Assembly: GCA_022432975.1 (NCBI GenBank)
Contig: CM039514.1
Coordinates: forward strand, 3,951,519-4,015,518
Direction of reading: 5' to 3'
Length of the DNA: 64,000 nucleotides
Source of the DNA: Begonia masoniana
Lineage: Eukaryota > Streptophyta > Magnoliopsida > Cucurbitales > Begoniaceae
The translations under genes were made by a program, and so were the position numbers. Shown here piece by piece: positions 24,443 through 39,000 of this stretch. Within the stretch, counting starts at the first letter, position 1, and each line of letters opens with the position of its first letter. The notes under the pieces are model-generated. The model saw only the letters and a list, made by a program, of their open reading frames with translations, did no database searches and was not told where the DNA came from.

Positions 24443-24739
24443 TGCTAGTCAGTCCAATAAAAGCATCAGAAATCGACGACGTTTTTCAGTAAGCAAAAAA
24501 CCGAAACACATGGCTGTGATTGAAAACTGGATGAGATAAAAGGTCTGGTTGGTGGGCCTTCAATGGCAGCGCTCTTTTGGACGCTTATGACAAAGATTTT
24601 GTTTTGAATTGATTATTGGTTTTAGGTAAAGTGCTGATTAAGAGACAAATAACTTTTCAATAAGCATGGAAACCACATAAATTATGCAGAAACATTAAAA
24701 AAAACAGTAAATCGATTCACCTCCATGGAGGAAACTACA
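24443..24739. other. GDSL promoter region and spacer
   Basis: This AT-rich 300-bp spacer lies upstream of the GDSL start codon and ends where the decayed second GDSL exon begins. It should contain the promoter for minus-strand transcription. I see no decisive TATA box. Confidence 0.3.
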
Positions 24740-24950
24740 GATGGGTCGTGTAATTTACCGAGAACATCCAGGATGAGACGGCCATTACGGAATCTCTCTG
24801 AAGGAACTTAACGTTCGTCTGTTCCTTGGGTAAGTTGAGACGGACTCATCCCGGCGGCGAGTTCGCCGGTGTTGGAATCGGCGGGCTGTTTAAAAATGGT
24901 GAAAAAGATACGATGATGTAAACCATGATGATTTTGGCAGCGGCAGCCAT
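24740..24950 (-). pseudogene. Decayed exon 1 of a second GDSL esterase gene
   Basis: The minus strand from ATG 24950 reads a hydrophobic leader (MAAAAKIIMVYIIVSF). After a frame change it reads DSNTGELAAGM, the remains of the GDSNSDTGELAAG block I. RNGRLILDVL near 24770 corresponds to the SDGRLIVDFL end of exon 1 in the intact gene. The catalytic GDS is disrupted by a deletion, a stop follows, and no further exons are found. A near copy lies at 53790-53993. Confidence 0.7.
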
Positions 24951-25081
24951 GGCCGTGCTTCAGTAGTGTCCAGAATTTGTCTTCCATGTTCTTTCCAAGC
25001 GCTCTTGAGCGCGGGTCAACTTCAATTCATAGAAGAGTTAAAATCAATTTCAACGCTTTTTTCCACCTCAACCCACGAATG

Positions 25082-25572
25082 TAATAACTAAAACTTTAAA
25101 CTATCCAAAATATAACGAATCAAATCATGACGAAACCAATCACCCTCTATTTTGAATTTACACATTGTCAGAGATCGATCTCTTGTTCTAAAACAACCAC
25201 TGCTTGTTCTCAAAATTAGAGGTAAGAATGAGGCCCTGATCCGAGGCGGTGACCTCCGTTTTTAGCCATAATTTTGAGAATATTATGCTTGAAAACATGA
25301 TACCAATCTATATACTTTGTTAACTCTTTATCTTTCAATGGTTGACTCTTCCATTAATTGCAGGGATCTCTCATTAGTTACAGGGAAACAAGGACGAAAA
25401 AATAAGAAGGAACTTCAATAAGAGACAATTCTATTTTGAGAGACAATTCGTAAACACTGTACATAATGGGAGTGACCCTCGTTCTCAGCGTAAATTTAGA
25501 ACGGAGGTGGTCGGCCTCTCGCAAAATTTTGATTTATTATATTTTGGATAGTTTAAAATTTTAATTATTATT
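25082..25572. mobile_element. MULE-derived MITE sharing ends with the outer MULE
   Basis: This is a roughly 490-bp element. The left end (taactaaaactttaaactat) is matched in inverted orientation by the right end (atagtttaaaattttaatta) over about 45 bases. The interior has short copies of the GC-rich repeats of the outer MULE (gatccgaggcggtgacc, acggaggtggtcggcctc). No coding capacity. It is probably a deletion derivative mobilised by the outer family's transposase. Flanking 9-bp duplications were not found at the boundaries I chose. Confidence 0.65.
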
Positions 25573-26621
25573 GTTTTTAGTTTAGAAGGTGTTTTAAATT
25601 AATTGAACACTTTGTGTTCAAATTAGTTTTAATCCTTTATAGAAAATAACACTTGGCGCAATCACCACAAGCCACCATCCTTAAATTTATTCAATGTGAA
25701 TTATGTATATAGTTGTTTTAACTTGGAGTTTGTTGCATGTTAATCCTTGTAGTTTCGTGTTTCATAAAATTTGCCATAATTTTGATCTAGTTTTAAAATG
25801 GCCAATTCATTCATGTTAAGGGCTTATTTTATTAACATCATATTGACAAATCATGAATTTGTTAAGTATCATTTTGGGTTTGTTTTAATCCTCTAAGAAA
25901 ATTTAGTTTAATTTTTAAGAATTTCGCAAGAACGACACGCGAAATGTGATGCTCAATGCTCACATGTTAAAAAGTTTTATTTGATTAAAAGATAATGACT
26001 AGTTTATCAATTTGAATTAAGATTTCAGTATCTCAATCTTCCCGCACAACAATTCCACTGTGAAAAGTAAGAATGACGGTTATAAGTATCATAAAACGAG
26101 AATATTCATGTACATATTCAGTTTTCTCACCTAAAGTTTTAAATAAATCTTAGTATCTTGCTACAGATAAATTTATCGTATCTTATTTTATTAATTATTT
26201 TTTTATTAATTTTACTTTATTTTTACGCATACTTTTTTGAAAAATGTACCCACTACATTTCGCACAACGAAAAGTATACAAAAAGAAAAATACAATTCAA
26301 TAATTTCTTCGTAAATAAAATATTATTCGTAAAGTTGTCAAATAATGCCCAACGTGAGATAGAAAGTAGAAATATTAAAAAGAGATGAGTATGGATTTAT
26401 AATTTCTACTAAAACTCGCTATTTGATTAATAACTTTTGGGCATCGATCGAAGGCTCTAAGAATTGAGTATGATATGTGATAGAATCACTTTTTACAAGG
26501 ACTAGAACCACAATTTAAAGGTTTTATGAGGACCAGATTCACACATCAGTCTAGCCGAGTTCAAATAATCTTCCGCTTCTTTTACATCGCAGAGAAGAAA
26601 CCTGTGAAGCGACTGACCGCC
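25573..26621. other. Intergenic stretch upstream of the methyltransferase gene
   Basis: AT-rich DNA with short random frames only. The last 100-150 bp are probably promoter and 5-prime UTR of the gene starting at 26622. Confidence 0.35.
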
Positions 26622-29600
26622 ATGGGAGAGTACGAAGAGCTCGATGCTGAACTTCCCCCTTGTCTCCATCTCGTCTCGGCTTTCCTTGCAATGGAGCCGG
26701 TTGAAACCTTGATTTCACTAGCTCGGTATTCGAATCGGGTTTAGGGGTTCAATGCTCCGCGACCAGTGCTATTTTTTTTTTTTTTTTTTTTTGGCTTTTT
26801 TTAATCGCTCGAGTTTCGGAGATGTGATATTTTATGCTTGTTACAAGTAGGGAGTGCGGTGGTGGATTGGTGACTGAGAATGTGCAGAGATTCATTTGGG
26901 AACATTGCATCAGCAAAGCGGTAGAAATTGGTTATTTTTTGGTTTCTTTTCATGTCTCTATTGATATTTTAACTCATTTTCATGGTAAGTTGGATGGAAT
27001 TTGTGAGCTTCAAATGTAATCGATTCCTAATAAAGGGGAACTGACCAAAAGGATTTTGATTTTGATGGGAAGTCATAGTTGTCCTATCTGAATATGCAAT
27101 GAATGCGCAGAAATTTGAAGTGATATAATATAGTGTTACTTTTTCCCAATACATAGTTTAGCCTATCGAAGTTATTTCTTGCTGGGAAGCCTTGGAATTT
27201 AGGGACTTTTCGAGCACCATTAAGAAAATATGAAAAAGAAGTTTGGGGCAAATGTCTTAGTTTTTGGCATGGTTAACTTAACACTTGAGATGCTTCTTTT
27301 CTTTTCCTCCTTAGAGGGATGGAACTTTTCATGTTCCTTACTTGAAGAATTTCCTGAAGAAACTTATTAGTGAAGTTGAGTCAAGAAGTTCCGATTTGTT
27401 GGATGATCTATATGAAGAGTGTGCTAGTTACATGGCTTCATCCAAGGTAGTGTGATGAGAAAAAAATTATGTTGAAACTTTTGTGAATTCTTTATTTTTT
27501 TAGTTGGTCTCGGCTATCTTAACTTAAACCGGGTTGACTGAGGTTTTTGTTTGATAGGAAGAATATTCGATCATGGGAAACAAAAGGATTTTTAAATACA
27601 TATCATTTCTATTTTCCGATGGTAATATTTTGCTTATGTTTTTGTTCTTTTTAATTTCAATTTTGTTAATATTTTACAGTTTATTTAGTTGATGAACAAA
27701 CTCTTGTAGGTTCTTGTGGGCTCCCAAGTTGTCCCGGGTCAAAGAGACTTATGGTTCCAATACAATGCTCACTCAACATGCTCGAGGGAGACACGGGGTA
27801 AGTTTCCTGTATAGCACTAGTCTAATTAGAGTTATGGAACTATGATTAAATTTCTAACGTGTTTGTTGACTTTCACAAGTTGGTGTTACAACTATGGTTT
27901 TTGATTTATAAATAACAATTCAACTAAGCATATTAGCATGATAAAAATAATAAAGACTTTGTAAAATCTATTCTCTTGATTTATTCAAATTAAAGGTTTT
28001 TCGTTGGTAATTTAAACTTTGGCTATTTAATTCATTTTAGATTTTAAAATCACATCTCTAACTTTTCCAAATAAAGTTAGAATTAAAGGGAGTACTTGGT
28101 GAAATAATAAATTATACATTCTCTGAGAATTCGGCTATCTTATTTATCACTATATTATTAAAGTTGACACCGTAGACCAACAAAATTTTGTATACGATAT
28201 TTTCTCGTACAGGGAGTTGTCATACTTAGTTATGGCTGCTAACACAATCATCTCATTTCAATCATTTAATTAATTTTTTAATGAAAGACTAATAGATTTA
28301 ATTAATGTGGTTACTACTTTCATCTTGTATTAATCTCATAAAATTATCGTGGTTTATACAGGTGTTCACTTTGGCCTTCAAGTATTTTTTTGTCAGAGTT
28401 GATACTTTCGTTCCCTGAAATCTTCACTAATCGATCTTGCTTTGAAGTAAGGATCATTCTCTGTTTGGCCCCTGAGTCATAATGAAGAAATTTTTTACAT
28501 ATTTGAATATGAAAGTTATGCCAACCCTTGGGAAAAATGTCCTAATTTGTAATTCAAAAGGAAAATTTTGAAAGAAAATGAAAATAAATTTTAATATCGA
28601 AAAAGGAGTTTGGTATTCAAACATCAAACAAATTTTCAAAAATGAAATAACTTATATTGTTTAATGTTTTTAGAAAAATTTGACAAATTATTTCTCATAA
28701 TAGATATTTTAGAAAAATTAGGAATATTGTATTTCATCTTGTCAATCTCAATTTTAAAATGTTTATGTGCACAAGGAAATTGTAAATATTTTTTCTTTGA
28801 TGTCGTGAAGATCTCTACAATGGAAATGACATTTTGTTGTTTGTTAGTCTCACTTTTAGTTTATTTACTTTTACTTTTAGAATTCTATAATCTAACCTTA
28901 ATTTCTATTGTAACCTTTATTAAAGGGTACAATTAAAATCTCCATGAAGTAAGTTTGGAATATATAATTAGAGGATAAATGTAACAATATCATTTTCAAA
29001 AACAATACCTAGCAAACTTGTTTGTATTGTATAGGTTATCTTGCTTGCTTTCCAAAAGATCATCATTTTACGAAGTCAATACCAACTGTGGCCTTCGTTT
29101 TATGGATCTCATTTTGTCTTTGTCTATATTCAAAATAATTGCTCGCTTAACTCATCTTTTTTTTTTTTGTTAAAATTGAAAAAGGTTGGTTCCGGCGTAG
29201 GTTTGGTTGGAATTTGTCTTCAACACGTCAAAGCCCAGAAGGTAAATTTTTTGGTGTCACCTCGTGAATCAAAGCAGTACATTTTCACCCACTATTAGTA
29301 TTTAAACATTCTTAAATGAAAAACTGTCATTGGCTAATAAATCAATTGGACGTGAAATTCTTTATTGTGCTGAACTAAAATGCCATAACCGCCAACTCAA
29401 CTGTGTGGATTGTTTTGTTCCTATTATATAAAAAATGCTGTCTTCTTACCAATTTTATGTATGCGCAGATAGTATTGAGTGATGGTGACTTTTCAACTTT
29501 GGAGAACATGAAGTTTAATTTAGAAATGAATTACTCGGAGACACAGACTAACACCGTGGACCCAACTAATGAAGATTCAAAATTGGTAAGCTCCGTAAAT

Positions 29601-30606
29601 GAAGGTTGAAGCTTCAGATTATTAGTATCATGTCTTTTATTCTTGTGGCTGCTTGAATTTCTTAAAAGTGGAATCAATGACGTGATAGGCTTATTTATCA
29701 ATAGATATTTAATTTCATTTGATCTTTATATGGACGTTCTATATGTTCTTCAAATTGAGTGATGGGGAATTATCAATTTGAGTGACAGTTTTACTAAAAA
29801 AGTGTACGTTCAACTAACCTTTTTTGGTATTCATCTTTAATTTAGCATTTCATGTTTAGAAAGGTCAGAGTTTATAACCATGTTCAGGTTGCTTCGTAAA
29901 CTGATTTGATATTGGAGATAACTTGCCACATTGAAGTAAAAGAAAGTGTGGCTTCTTCAGACTGTTGAGTTTGAATACCAAAAATATTTTCAGGTGGAAT
30001 GCATTCATCTGCAATGGGAGTCTACATCAGACAGTGAACTTCAAGATTTCAAGCCAGAAATTGTGTGAGTAGCTATCCTACCATTGATATATATATATAT
30101 ATATAGTCATTGTCTTTGATCCTAATACTTCCACTTGCTTGACTATATTTTTAGTTTTTATACAACTGTTCCTATCTGGTTGGTAGAGAAAATGGCATAA
30201 GACACTCTCATTCTGCAGGTTGGGTGCAGATGTAATATATGATCCAAAATGTCTTCCTCATCTTGTTCGAGTCCTTGCCATTCTTCTGGACCCAAAAAAG
30301 TCACATCCTCGAAATCAGATTGATCATGGTGATAAGTGGACGGCTGGCAATAGTGGTGATGAGTTTTATACGTGTCAAGATCAATCTTACAGAAGTGGAA
30401 CAGATGGAGAGAGGGATGGTCCAATCGCTTATATCGCCTCTGTGATTCGTAATGTTGATACATTTAATCATTTTCTTGGATTGGTAGAAGAATATAATCT
30501 TAAAATCACCGACATAACTGATACATTGAAGCCTTTGAATTTACTTCCTTACATGTCATCATACAATCGATCCTCAATTCGATTATTTACCATCGCATTC
30601 AAGTAA
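26622..30606 (+). CDS. FAM86/EEF2KMT-like protein-lysine methyltransferase
   Basis: Predicted SAM-dependent seven-beta-strand methyltransferase of the FAM86 family; the animal and yeast members methylate elongation factor 2 on lysine. Ten exons: 26622-26725, 26851-26920, 27315-27446, 27558-27621, 27710-27797, 28362-28446, 29185-29241, 29469-29585, 29994-30064, 30219-30606. All junctions are GT-AG and lengths sum to 391 residues plus stop, the usual size. The N-terminus (FLAMEPVETLISLARECGGG) is the family-specific region. MLEGDTGCSLWPSS precedes the SAM-binding motif I, EVGSGVG (residues 181-187). VLSDGD (about 202-207) is motif II. The last exon has LGADVIYDP, the post-I strand with the family Asp-x-x-Tyr-type motif. 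The start codon is the first in frame and sits in ccgccATGG. Similar to At5g27400 by memory. The EF2 target is inferred. Confidence 0.9.
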
Positions 30607-30660
30607 TTTTCTAACTTTGTCTCTCACAAGCTGACGTCTCTGTCTCTGTCTCTGTCTCTG

Positions 30661-30715
<55 letters not shown>

Positions 30716-31669
30716 AGTCAGCAAATATTGATGTAATTGTCCGATTACAAGAAGGTAGATTGATAAAAAACTGCTTTATGGACAAATTTGTTTTTTTAAG
30801 AGTCTGCATGATTATATGATTGTTGGGAGCAAAATTAAGTAACTTTGGAAATGAGTTTATTCTTCAAATTTGTTGAGGAACTGCTGTTATATTGTTGGAT
30901 CTTTCAATGAGAAAGATATAGCTGGTAGAGATGCTACTATTTTTATTGCTTTCTTGAGGAGAATATCTATAACAATTATTTATTTTTATATACATTGAGC
31001 ATCTTTCCTAATCTGAACTAAGTTTTTTAATGAAAAATTAAAATTCATTGCCGAGTATGTATAAACAGATTAGAGGCTAGAGCTCTTCGTTACAAATTTC
31101 GATCCGATCTACCGGTCAGTACAACCTCGGACTAACTATTTGAGGGCGGGCTTGTCGTCCTATTTTTCGCGGTTGACCTGGGGCGCTGGATGAGATGGAT
31201 TGATAAATTTTAGGAATTTTGATTAAAAAATGTAGCAGTTCATGGCTTTTGGGTTAATAAAAAGATTTCAATCGTATTGATCATAACTTTTGAAAAGTGT
31301 TAAATCTTTTTTGTCAATGCTATATTTCAACTTAATTATAATCTTATATTATGATTTGATGAAGTCATTTTTCAGTTTAATTCTTTTAATAATGTAAAAT
31401 TACGATTAAACAATATGCAACTTTTCACAGTTGCATTTTTTTTCAGCTCATAAACCCGAGGATCGGGATCTCAGGTCGGTGAGCACTGGACAATAATCTA
31501 ACGGTGTTGTCTTTCTATATACATTTGTTTCCTTTCGAGGTGTCCGACGCATGTTACTATTAACGCCCATGCATTGGTTATGAAAAAAATACCCAGTCTG
31601 AATTCCTGAGCCCTTTGAATCTCAAACTTCAGTTGACCTCAGAGCAGATTTTTTGGCGACCCCATTTCG
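30607..31669. other. Spacer between methyltransferase and aminotransferase copy 1
   Basis: No gene is seen. It starts with the methyltransferase 3-prime UTR, contains a CT-rich microsatellite (30636-30714), and ends in the aminotransferase promoter and 5-prime UTR. The last 60 bp before 31670 resemble the DNA before 54254, marking the left edge of the tandem duplication. Confidence 0.4.
30636..30714 (+). repeat. Compound microsatellite (TCTCTG)n(TC)n
   Basis: About eight TCTCTG units are followed by about 16 TC units, immediately downstream of the methyltransferase stop codon and so probably in the 3-prime UTR. The Arg/Asp/Glu-rich minus-strand frame over it is an artefact. Confidence 0.95.
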
Positions 31670-34600
31670 ATGGAAGAGGTGGAAGTGATTCATGCTTGGT
31701 CTCCTCCCAGATCGCTCAGCACTAGCCTCATGTACTCATTTGCACAGGTAATCTGTCAATCCATGGCATTAAGTTTTTGTTTGGTTGCTGAGAAAGTACG
31801 GGGAAAATGAAATGGGGTGCTGGATTTCAGTACTTGGGTTGGTTTGTTCATCTGGGTTTTGGTCTTTTTTCATTGTGTCTTCAGAAGATTTGATCTTTCT
31901 CATCTCCGCAAAAATTTAAGCGATTTCAATTCGATCACTGTATTTTGAGTTATGGTTAGTTTTCCCCGTTGAGGAAGATCAAAACTTAGGGAGAAGCTTA
32001 TATTATTAAGTTTGGACAATAAAATTCATTACAGCTTTATACACGGGTATCTTTTTATGCTGTCATCATTTTGTTGGGACCCCTCTGAAAACTCAGCGTT
32101 GGCTGTTTTAAGTTCTGTATAATTTTATTTTTTGATGATTGTTGGGTGCTATGAACATCCATTTTTGTTCAAATTTGACCGTCACCTGTTTTGATCGTCG
32201 ACAGAAAGTTCTAATAGATAACACCTGCATTTGATATGCCGTTATTGTTTTGTAGTTTTCAAATTATGATAAATTGTTTTGTTTTTTAAGTACTGATAGG
32301 ATTAAAATTAATTTGTCATAATATTTCATAATTTTGAAATTTAAACATTTATTCTTTTAACATGTGCTGTAATTCTTATTTCTTCTTCTTACTTAAGAGG
32401 GATGATATGGAAGTGCTTGATGAACCTCTCTATGCAAATTTTATCCGAGTAACGGGGTTTGATAGGCCCTATAAGGAGGAGCTATTATCAAAAATGGTAA
32501 GATTGGTGGTCATGCATTGTCATTTAGTTTTCTTTTGGGTGAAATTGGCAGTGCTTGACTTAATTGTTTAAATAGGAATCTGATGGAAACAAGGTTGTGA
32601 AGGAAATCATTTATGGTCCGGGTCGAAAGAAGTATCGATTTTGTAAGGTAGTGAAATTTATTTTGGATGATTAGTTAGTCCTGCCGAAAATCTGCATATT
32701 GTATATTGTTTCAGGCTGATCTTAATCTTGTATCTAGTTTTGGACTTAACTTTTCTCCTGGGTAGACGTAGACCTTATTTTATTATCCATATTGATAAAA
32801 AGCATACAACTCATCATTTGAATTTTTTTTTTTTAAATTCTTGGATTAATTGCAATAGAATTTCTTCCTTGTTGCTTGTAAATTACAGCATATAGCGAAA
32901 CAAAGGTTGCCTGGTTTGGCTAATGATTTGATGATGAAAGGGAAGCATTTCATATTGATTCGAAATCCCCTTGATATTTTGGTGAGTCACCTGTATGCTT
33001 TTTATCATGAAAGTTTATGATTTTGAGCTGACTAGATGGTCAATCATCATGTCTTTGAACACGATTTCATAGTCCGTATATTTCTTCATGGGCGAATAAG
33101 CTATTTTTTTTATTTCTCCCTCATAGTAAAAATTAATCTTGGTTATTGAGTTTTGTTTGTATTTCGTCTACTTTGTAGCCATCTTTTGGCGAGGTTGTTC
33201 CTCCATCTTGTATGGAGCTAGGTTTGACAGATCTTGTTACCATCTATAATGAACTGAAAGAGTTGGGAAAGCCTCCACCTGTTATTGATGCCGAAGAACT
33301 TCGACAAAATCCGGAGGTTTTAAGGCTCTCTAAATTCCCATCATATTTGTTTGATTGTATTCTAATAGAAAACGATTTTGATTAAAAACTTCTAACATAT
33401 TAGACGTTGATGCGTAAATTTATTGGACGAACAATAAATGAATAACTACTCAGACTAACATTTATATAATTAATTCAAATATTATGATCAGATTCTTGTT
33501 AACTAAAAGTATTATAATGTTTTCTACATATTTCTTTGCAGTCTGCTTTACGTGGTCTCTGTGAAGATTTGGAAATCCCTTTTCAATCTGCAATGCTCCA
33601 GTATGCATCAAATTTTTAATTACGTAGTATAGTTTAATTAATCCATATTTGTTATGAAAGTGAAATTCGATTGTGCTTAGATCGTTTAATTGGGAACTTT
33701 TTATTTTACTTTGTGTGATAGAGAGTGTATGGCATTTTGCCATCCACATTGCTTTACTTCCCAAATTATTGTTATTTGATTTATTTGAAATTTCCCTTCT
33801 TGTAAGTTTATTATTATCATCAGTCGATTAGTTTTTCTTTTTTAACAAAGCATGTAAGTTGGTTTTTGGGATAAGCACACAATCAAATTATTCTCAGATG
33901 GGAAGCTGGTCCAAAGCCCATAGATGGTGTTTGGTCGCCATGGTGGTATAAAAGTGTTCATAAATCAACTGGTTTCGAAAGATCAAGAAAATACCCTTTG
34001 GTAGGTCATATGTTATTCTTTCATTTCAAACTTTTTTACTCGATTTACTCTTGTCTAATGAATCCAATAAACTTACATTGAATCGTCATTTACTTAGAGT
34101 ATTTCTGATAATATTTTGTTCTATAGAGATTCTCAAGAAACAAACTTGTCAGCCTTCTCATCTGTTTATGTTTGATGTTACAAAGTTTAATTTGCTGTCT
34201 GATCAACGCATTTAACTAACTTTTCTTTTGTTAGTGCTTCATACACATTTACATTTTTTTATTAATAATTGCAACCTCCATTCTCCCAACCAAAAATTGT
34301 TCCTTGGAAGATAACGCATTATTGTTAGCTCATTTCAAAGAACTTGGAATTTATTTCAATTCAACTTTACAAGAGAGAAAGAGGTGTTTGCTTCTGAATA
34401 TGTGTCTCATGCTTCCTATCTTGTCAGCCATTTTGCTTTTCTTACTATGATTTGCTGGAGCAAAGTCTACCTTTATACAACTTGCTCAGACGCCATGTGA
34501 AGAGGAGGTCAAGTCTCCTCGTGTCTCCCTTACCACCTCCTGATCTTCCTGTTCCTGCAAATGAAAAGCTGCTTGCATGGGTTGGTGATGAGATCTTACC

Positions 34601-35989
34601 TCGCGACAGTGCAAAGGTATTTGATGAAAATGAAATTAAAATTGTTTTCAATTAACAGATTTTCCAGTCTTATATATTATTATTTCCTTTGACTTGAATA
34701 AGGTTTCCGCGTTCGATTCTGTTGTCCAAGGTGGTGATTCAGTGTGGGAAGGACTCCGAGTTTACAGTGGGAAGATTTTTAAGCTTGAAGAGCACTTGGA
34801 TAGGTTAGTGAACAATATCTAGGGGATTGGCCACTCTGACAGGCTCATGGAAAATCCCCCTTTTTTTTTTTACCGAAAACTATTGTATTATACTATCATT
34901 AACCTGAGTTCGAAATGAACTGAGCTTTTTCACTAACGATGTACGAAGAAAATTTCATTTTTATTTTGTTTTATAGGTTATTTGATTCAGCAAAGGCTTT
35001 GGCATTTCAAAACGTTCCCACCCGTGATGAGGTGAGATTATAAACATTCCTTCATTTTTTGTTTCATGGAACTTGAATATTCAGTTTTGTATTTATAATC
35101 TTTTAGCAAGTATTTTTCAGGGTATTGCATATCAAATGAAAAATTTATTCTTCATAGCTTCTGTTGATAATTTCTATATTATTGATTCTGTGAAACATTT
35201 GATCCAATTGTAGGTTAAGGATGCAATTTTCAGAACTCTCATTAGGAATGGAATGTTTGATAATGCACACATTCGACTATCTCTAACGCGTGGAAAAAAG
35301 GTCATGCCTACTTTCTCGGTTCCTCATTTCTCTTGATAGTTTTAAATTAGGAAGTTGTTATTACAGTTGTCAAAATAAATAATCAAGAGAAGCCGACTTT
35401 TACTGATCGTCATCCATCTTGATGGTTGTACAAGAATTTATGAGATGTAATTTTTATGATAAATTTAGTCGATCGTGATTTCTTTCAGTTGCTTTATTTA
35501 TTTCCATGACTTATCAATGCATGTGGTTTGGATTTTACTTACCTACTTTGTATTTTCTAGGTAAATTTCATTATCCTCCATAGTTTTACAATTTCATATA
35601 TCATTATAAACCTCTTTTCCAAAAAATAAATCACATGATTAAGACTAGGAGATATTAAGAAAGAACACCGTGACATGGTTGTTAATGTGTTGGTCTTTTC
35701 AGGTTACTTCTGGAATGAGTCCAGAATTCAATCTTTATGGATGTACTTTAATTGGTAAATTTACTCGATTATAATCTGCAAATAAAACTAGGAAGTATTG
35801 TATTTTTTAACTTTTTTCTTGGCCACTATCTTCTTTTCCATAATGGATTGCATGTTGGTCCATTTTGCCAACTTTATTTGAAATGTGAAAGTATGTGGTT
35901 GAACCTGCATAATAGCGTTCTCCTCGGGAGAATCTCTTATCCTCCCTCTTTTATGTACATTTTAATTCTTATAATTATAAATCATTTCT

Positions 35990-36045
<56 letters not shown>

Positions 36046-39000
36046 AAGCACACACACACACACACACACAAAGAAAGTATGTAGTTGGAACTTGTTCTTC
36101 ATCCTACCTGTTTTATAATGAATTTTGACTCGCCGATGAGTGCTGATGTTCATCTTTCGATAAACCAGAAATGGAAATTTGAGGCTTGGATATGTATTCC
36201 TTTTAGGCGCATTTTACCATTATTTTTGTAGGATTTGGGAAGGGATGAATTTGGGGTAGATTATGGGAGGATGAACTCCCCTGGGTGGAGAGGGGAAAAG
36301 CATGGTTTGGAAGAAGGAATTGTGGAGTAAAATCTTGTGGGTCCCTCAAAAAATATTTTTATTCTTGAAGTTAATAAACATTAGTTGATCTATAATGGGA
36401 CTTGAATCTCTATTCTTCCACTACTATTAGAGTTGGATATAGTGTACATTTTTAAACTTCAATCGAATTTAGATTGTCTTCGATAATTTTCTTCATGGAC
36501 TCATCTTTTTGTTGCTGTTAAAATATGCAGTGCTTGCAGAATGGAAACCTCCTGTCTATGACAACACAAGTGGAATCACTTTAGTAACAGCTACTACTCG
36601 TCGTAATTCACCTAACGTAACACACTTTTCTTTACTCAGTTCGGATAAACAAATATTATATACAAAAATGGTTTGTTGTACATCTTTTGGAAATATTGCA
36701 TTATATTTTCTCCTATAAGAATGATGTTTGCTATTGTAAAGTAGTTACCTCCTCATGAAATTATTCAATTTTAGTAATTCTTACAAGCCCCCTCATAAAA
36801 ATTGAGATCTATGTCCTATGTTCGCATATAAAAATTCCCAGTTGAAGAAATTTATAGAAGACGGGATTTATAAATAAATATTGTGCGGGTTTGGTTGTGA
36901 ATCACACTTCTTTCGTATTACGAATCTGTTCATCATGCGGCAGGGACTGAATTTCAGCTGTAAAATAAATTTTTCGTGGCTTTATCCTTTAACATTAGAT
37001 CAAAAAACTGTCTGATATTAAATATGCCGATGTCTTCTTCATTTTGTTCTGAACTGAAGGTCATATCAGAGCATAAAAAGGTAAAATTATGGGGAAATGA
37101 ATGTTTGTATTTTAATATTTTGGGATAAATTAAAGTGGGAATGAAGATTAAGCTGAAATTTTATCGATTATTAATATAATTTTTGTATTAATAGCAGGAT
37201 TACCTGTGAAAAGAATGAACCAAAAAAATATAGTATTCAACTTGTAGTTGACTTATTGATCATACGTCTCTTTACATTGCATTTTGAATCTGTTTCTGGT
37301 ACTTTAACATGCATTACATGAACAGAATCTAGATTATATTATCCTCTCCTTACAATTTATACATTTTTATATTTTCATTATCAGAATCTAGACTCCAAGA
37401 TTCATCACAATAATCTTCTCAACAATATACTGGCCAAGGTAATTGATCTATAGCTGAAATTTTCAGAGTTCAGTTTCATTAAATTTTTTAATAGATTGGC
37501 ATGGATGAATATGAATGATCCAATCTATAAGTTGTTGTGGTGATTTTGCACGAGTGGAGAGACATTAATGGCGCTTTTTAAGTTGACAAACATGGAAATT
37601 ACCTCATTTTTGCTCTGGGGTTGTTTTCAATCCTGTCTAAAATTTTCAAGTTCTACAAAATTTGTTTGTCAGAAAAGGTCGAAACATGGAAATGGCTTTT
37701 CAATTTATAGATTTAGTTGAAAACTGTATAAAATATGGTTCTTTTCTCTCATTTAATGGAGCGATTTGTGGTTGTGTAGATTGAGGGAAATAATGCTGGT
37801 GCGGGGGATGCTATAATGCTCGACAAAGATGGTTATGTGTCAGAAACAAATGCCACCAACATTGTAAGATTCAGACTTTAAATCAGACTTTGTTTTATGT
37901 TACAGAAATTATTCAGAAGAGACATGATGAAGACGATGCTAGAGTTTTATGTTTTAAATATGGATTTAGTCTCTTCTCTATTTACTATAATATGGTGAAA
38001 CTATAATTAATGGTTTTAATCATCCATCATGAAATGGTAGCACAATCATGTTGTTTTTGATAAACCTCCAGTACAAAAAGTTTATGTAGGAAAACTACGG
38101 TCCCAAGCACGGGACCACGTGTCATAGGAGAAGGTGGGTTTGGAAGAATGTTAAGGCAACGGTTACTTGTGGGGGCTGGTTAGGAGGATATAAGGAGAGA
38201 AACGGAAAGAGGTAGGCAAGGAAAAAATGAAGAAAAGGGAATAGGGGAGTACGAGCCTTCTGTTTTATGCTCGCAGTATAGTGTTGTGTGTAGTAGAATT
38301 TGTTGTATTTGTCAGGATATTTCTTTGTTTATTCTGTAAGATATCAAGCGTGCATCAGTATTCTTCTCTTTACGTTTAAGAAACATGATTCCAAAGCGAC
38401 CTTATAATTCTAAGAATTTAAGAATCGATCATTTGTTATGGGAGAAATTTTATGCTCGAAAAGTTGGGAGGTCCTCCTTTTTCATCTTTTGAGTATGTTT
38501 CTTATGAAAAAACCAAGAAAATAAAATATTTAAGTAAATATAGAAAACAAATTCTCCGACGCAAATGGACAAGTCATGTAAATATTTTGCTATGTAAGTG
38601 TAATAAAAACTAATGAAATTACTTTGCAGTTTTTGGTGAAGAAAGGTCGAGTTCTCACCCCTCACGCTGATTATTGCCTCCCTGGAATAACTCGATCAAC
38701 GGTGAATTGTTCGAATTTCTCTCTTCTATTTTGATAACTTTGGATGAAATATTGGCATAATATATAATATTATCTTTATGGCTTTGGAACTGAAAACTAT
38801 ACCTGTATGATCAAAGGTCATGGATCTTGTTGTGAATGAGAAATTTGTGTTTGAGGAGCGACGAATCAGCCTCTCAGAGTTGCACACTGCAGATGAGGTT
38901 TTCAAATTTACTTTATAGAATCAAAGATTACTGCAAATTCTTGTTCAAATTATTAGTTGATTTCCGTTTTATGTGTTTATGTATCCTATTGTAGTAAGTA

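Noticed and set aside
30158..30463. Minus-strand 101-codon frame
   Set aside because: Antisense shadow of the last methyltransferase exon.
30624..30809. Minus-strand frame with Arg-Glu/Arg-Asp runs
   Set aside because: Translation of a CT-rich microsatellite.
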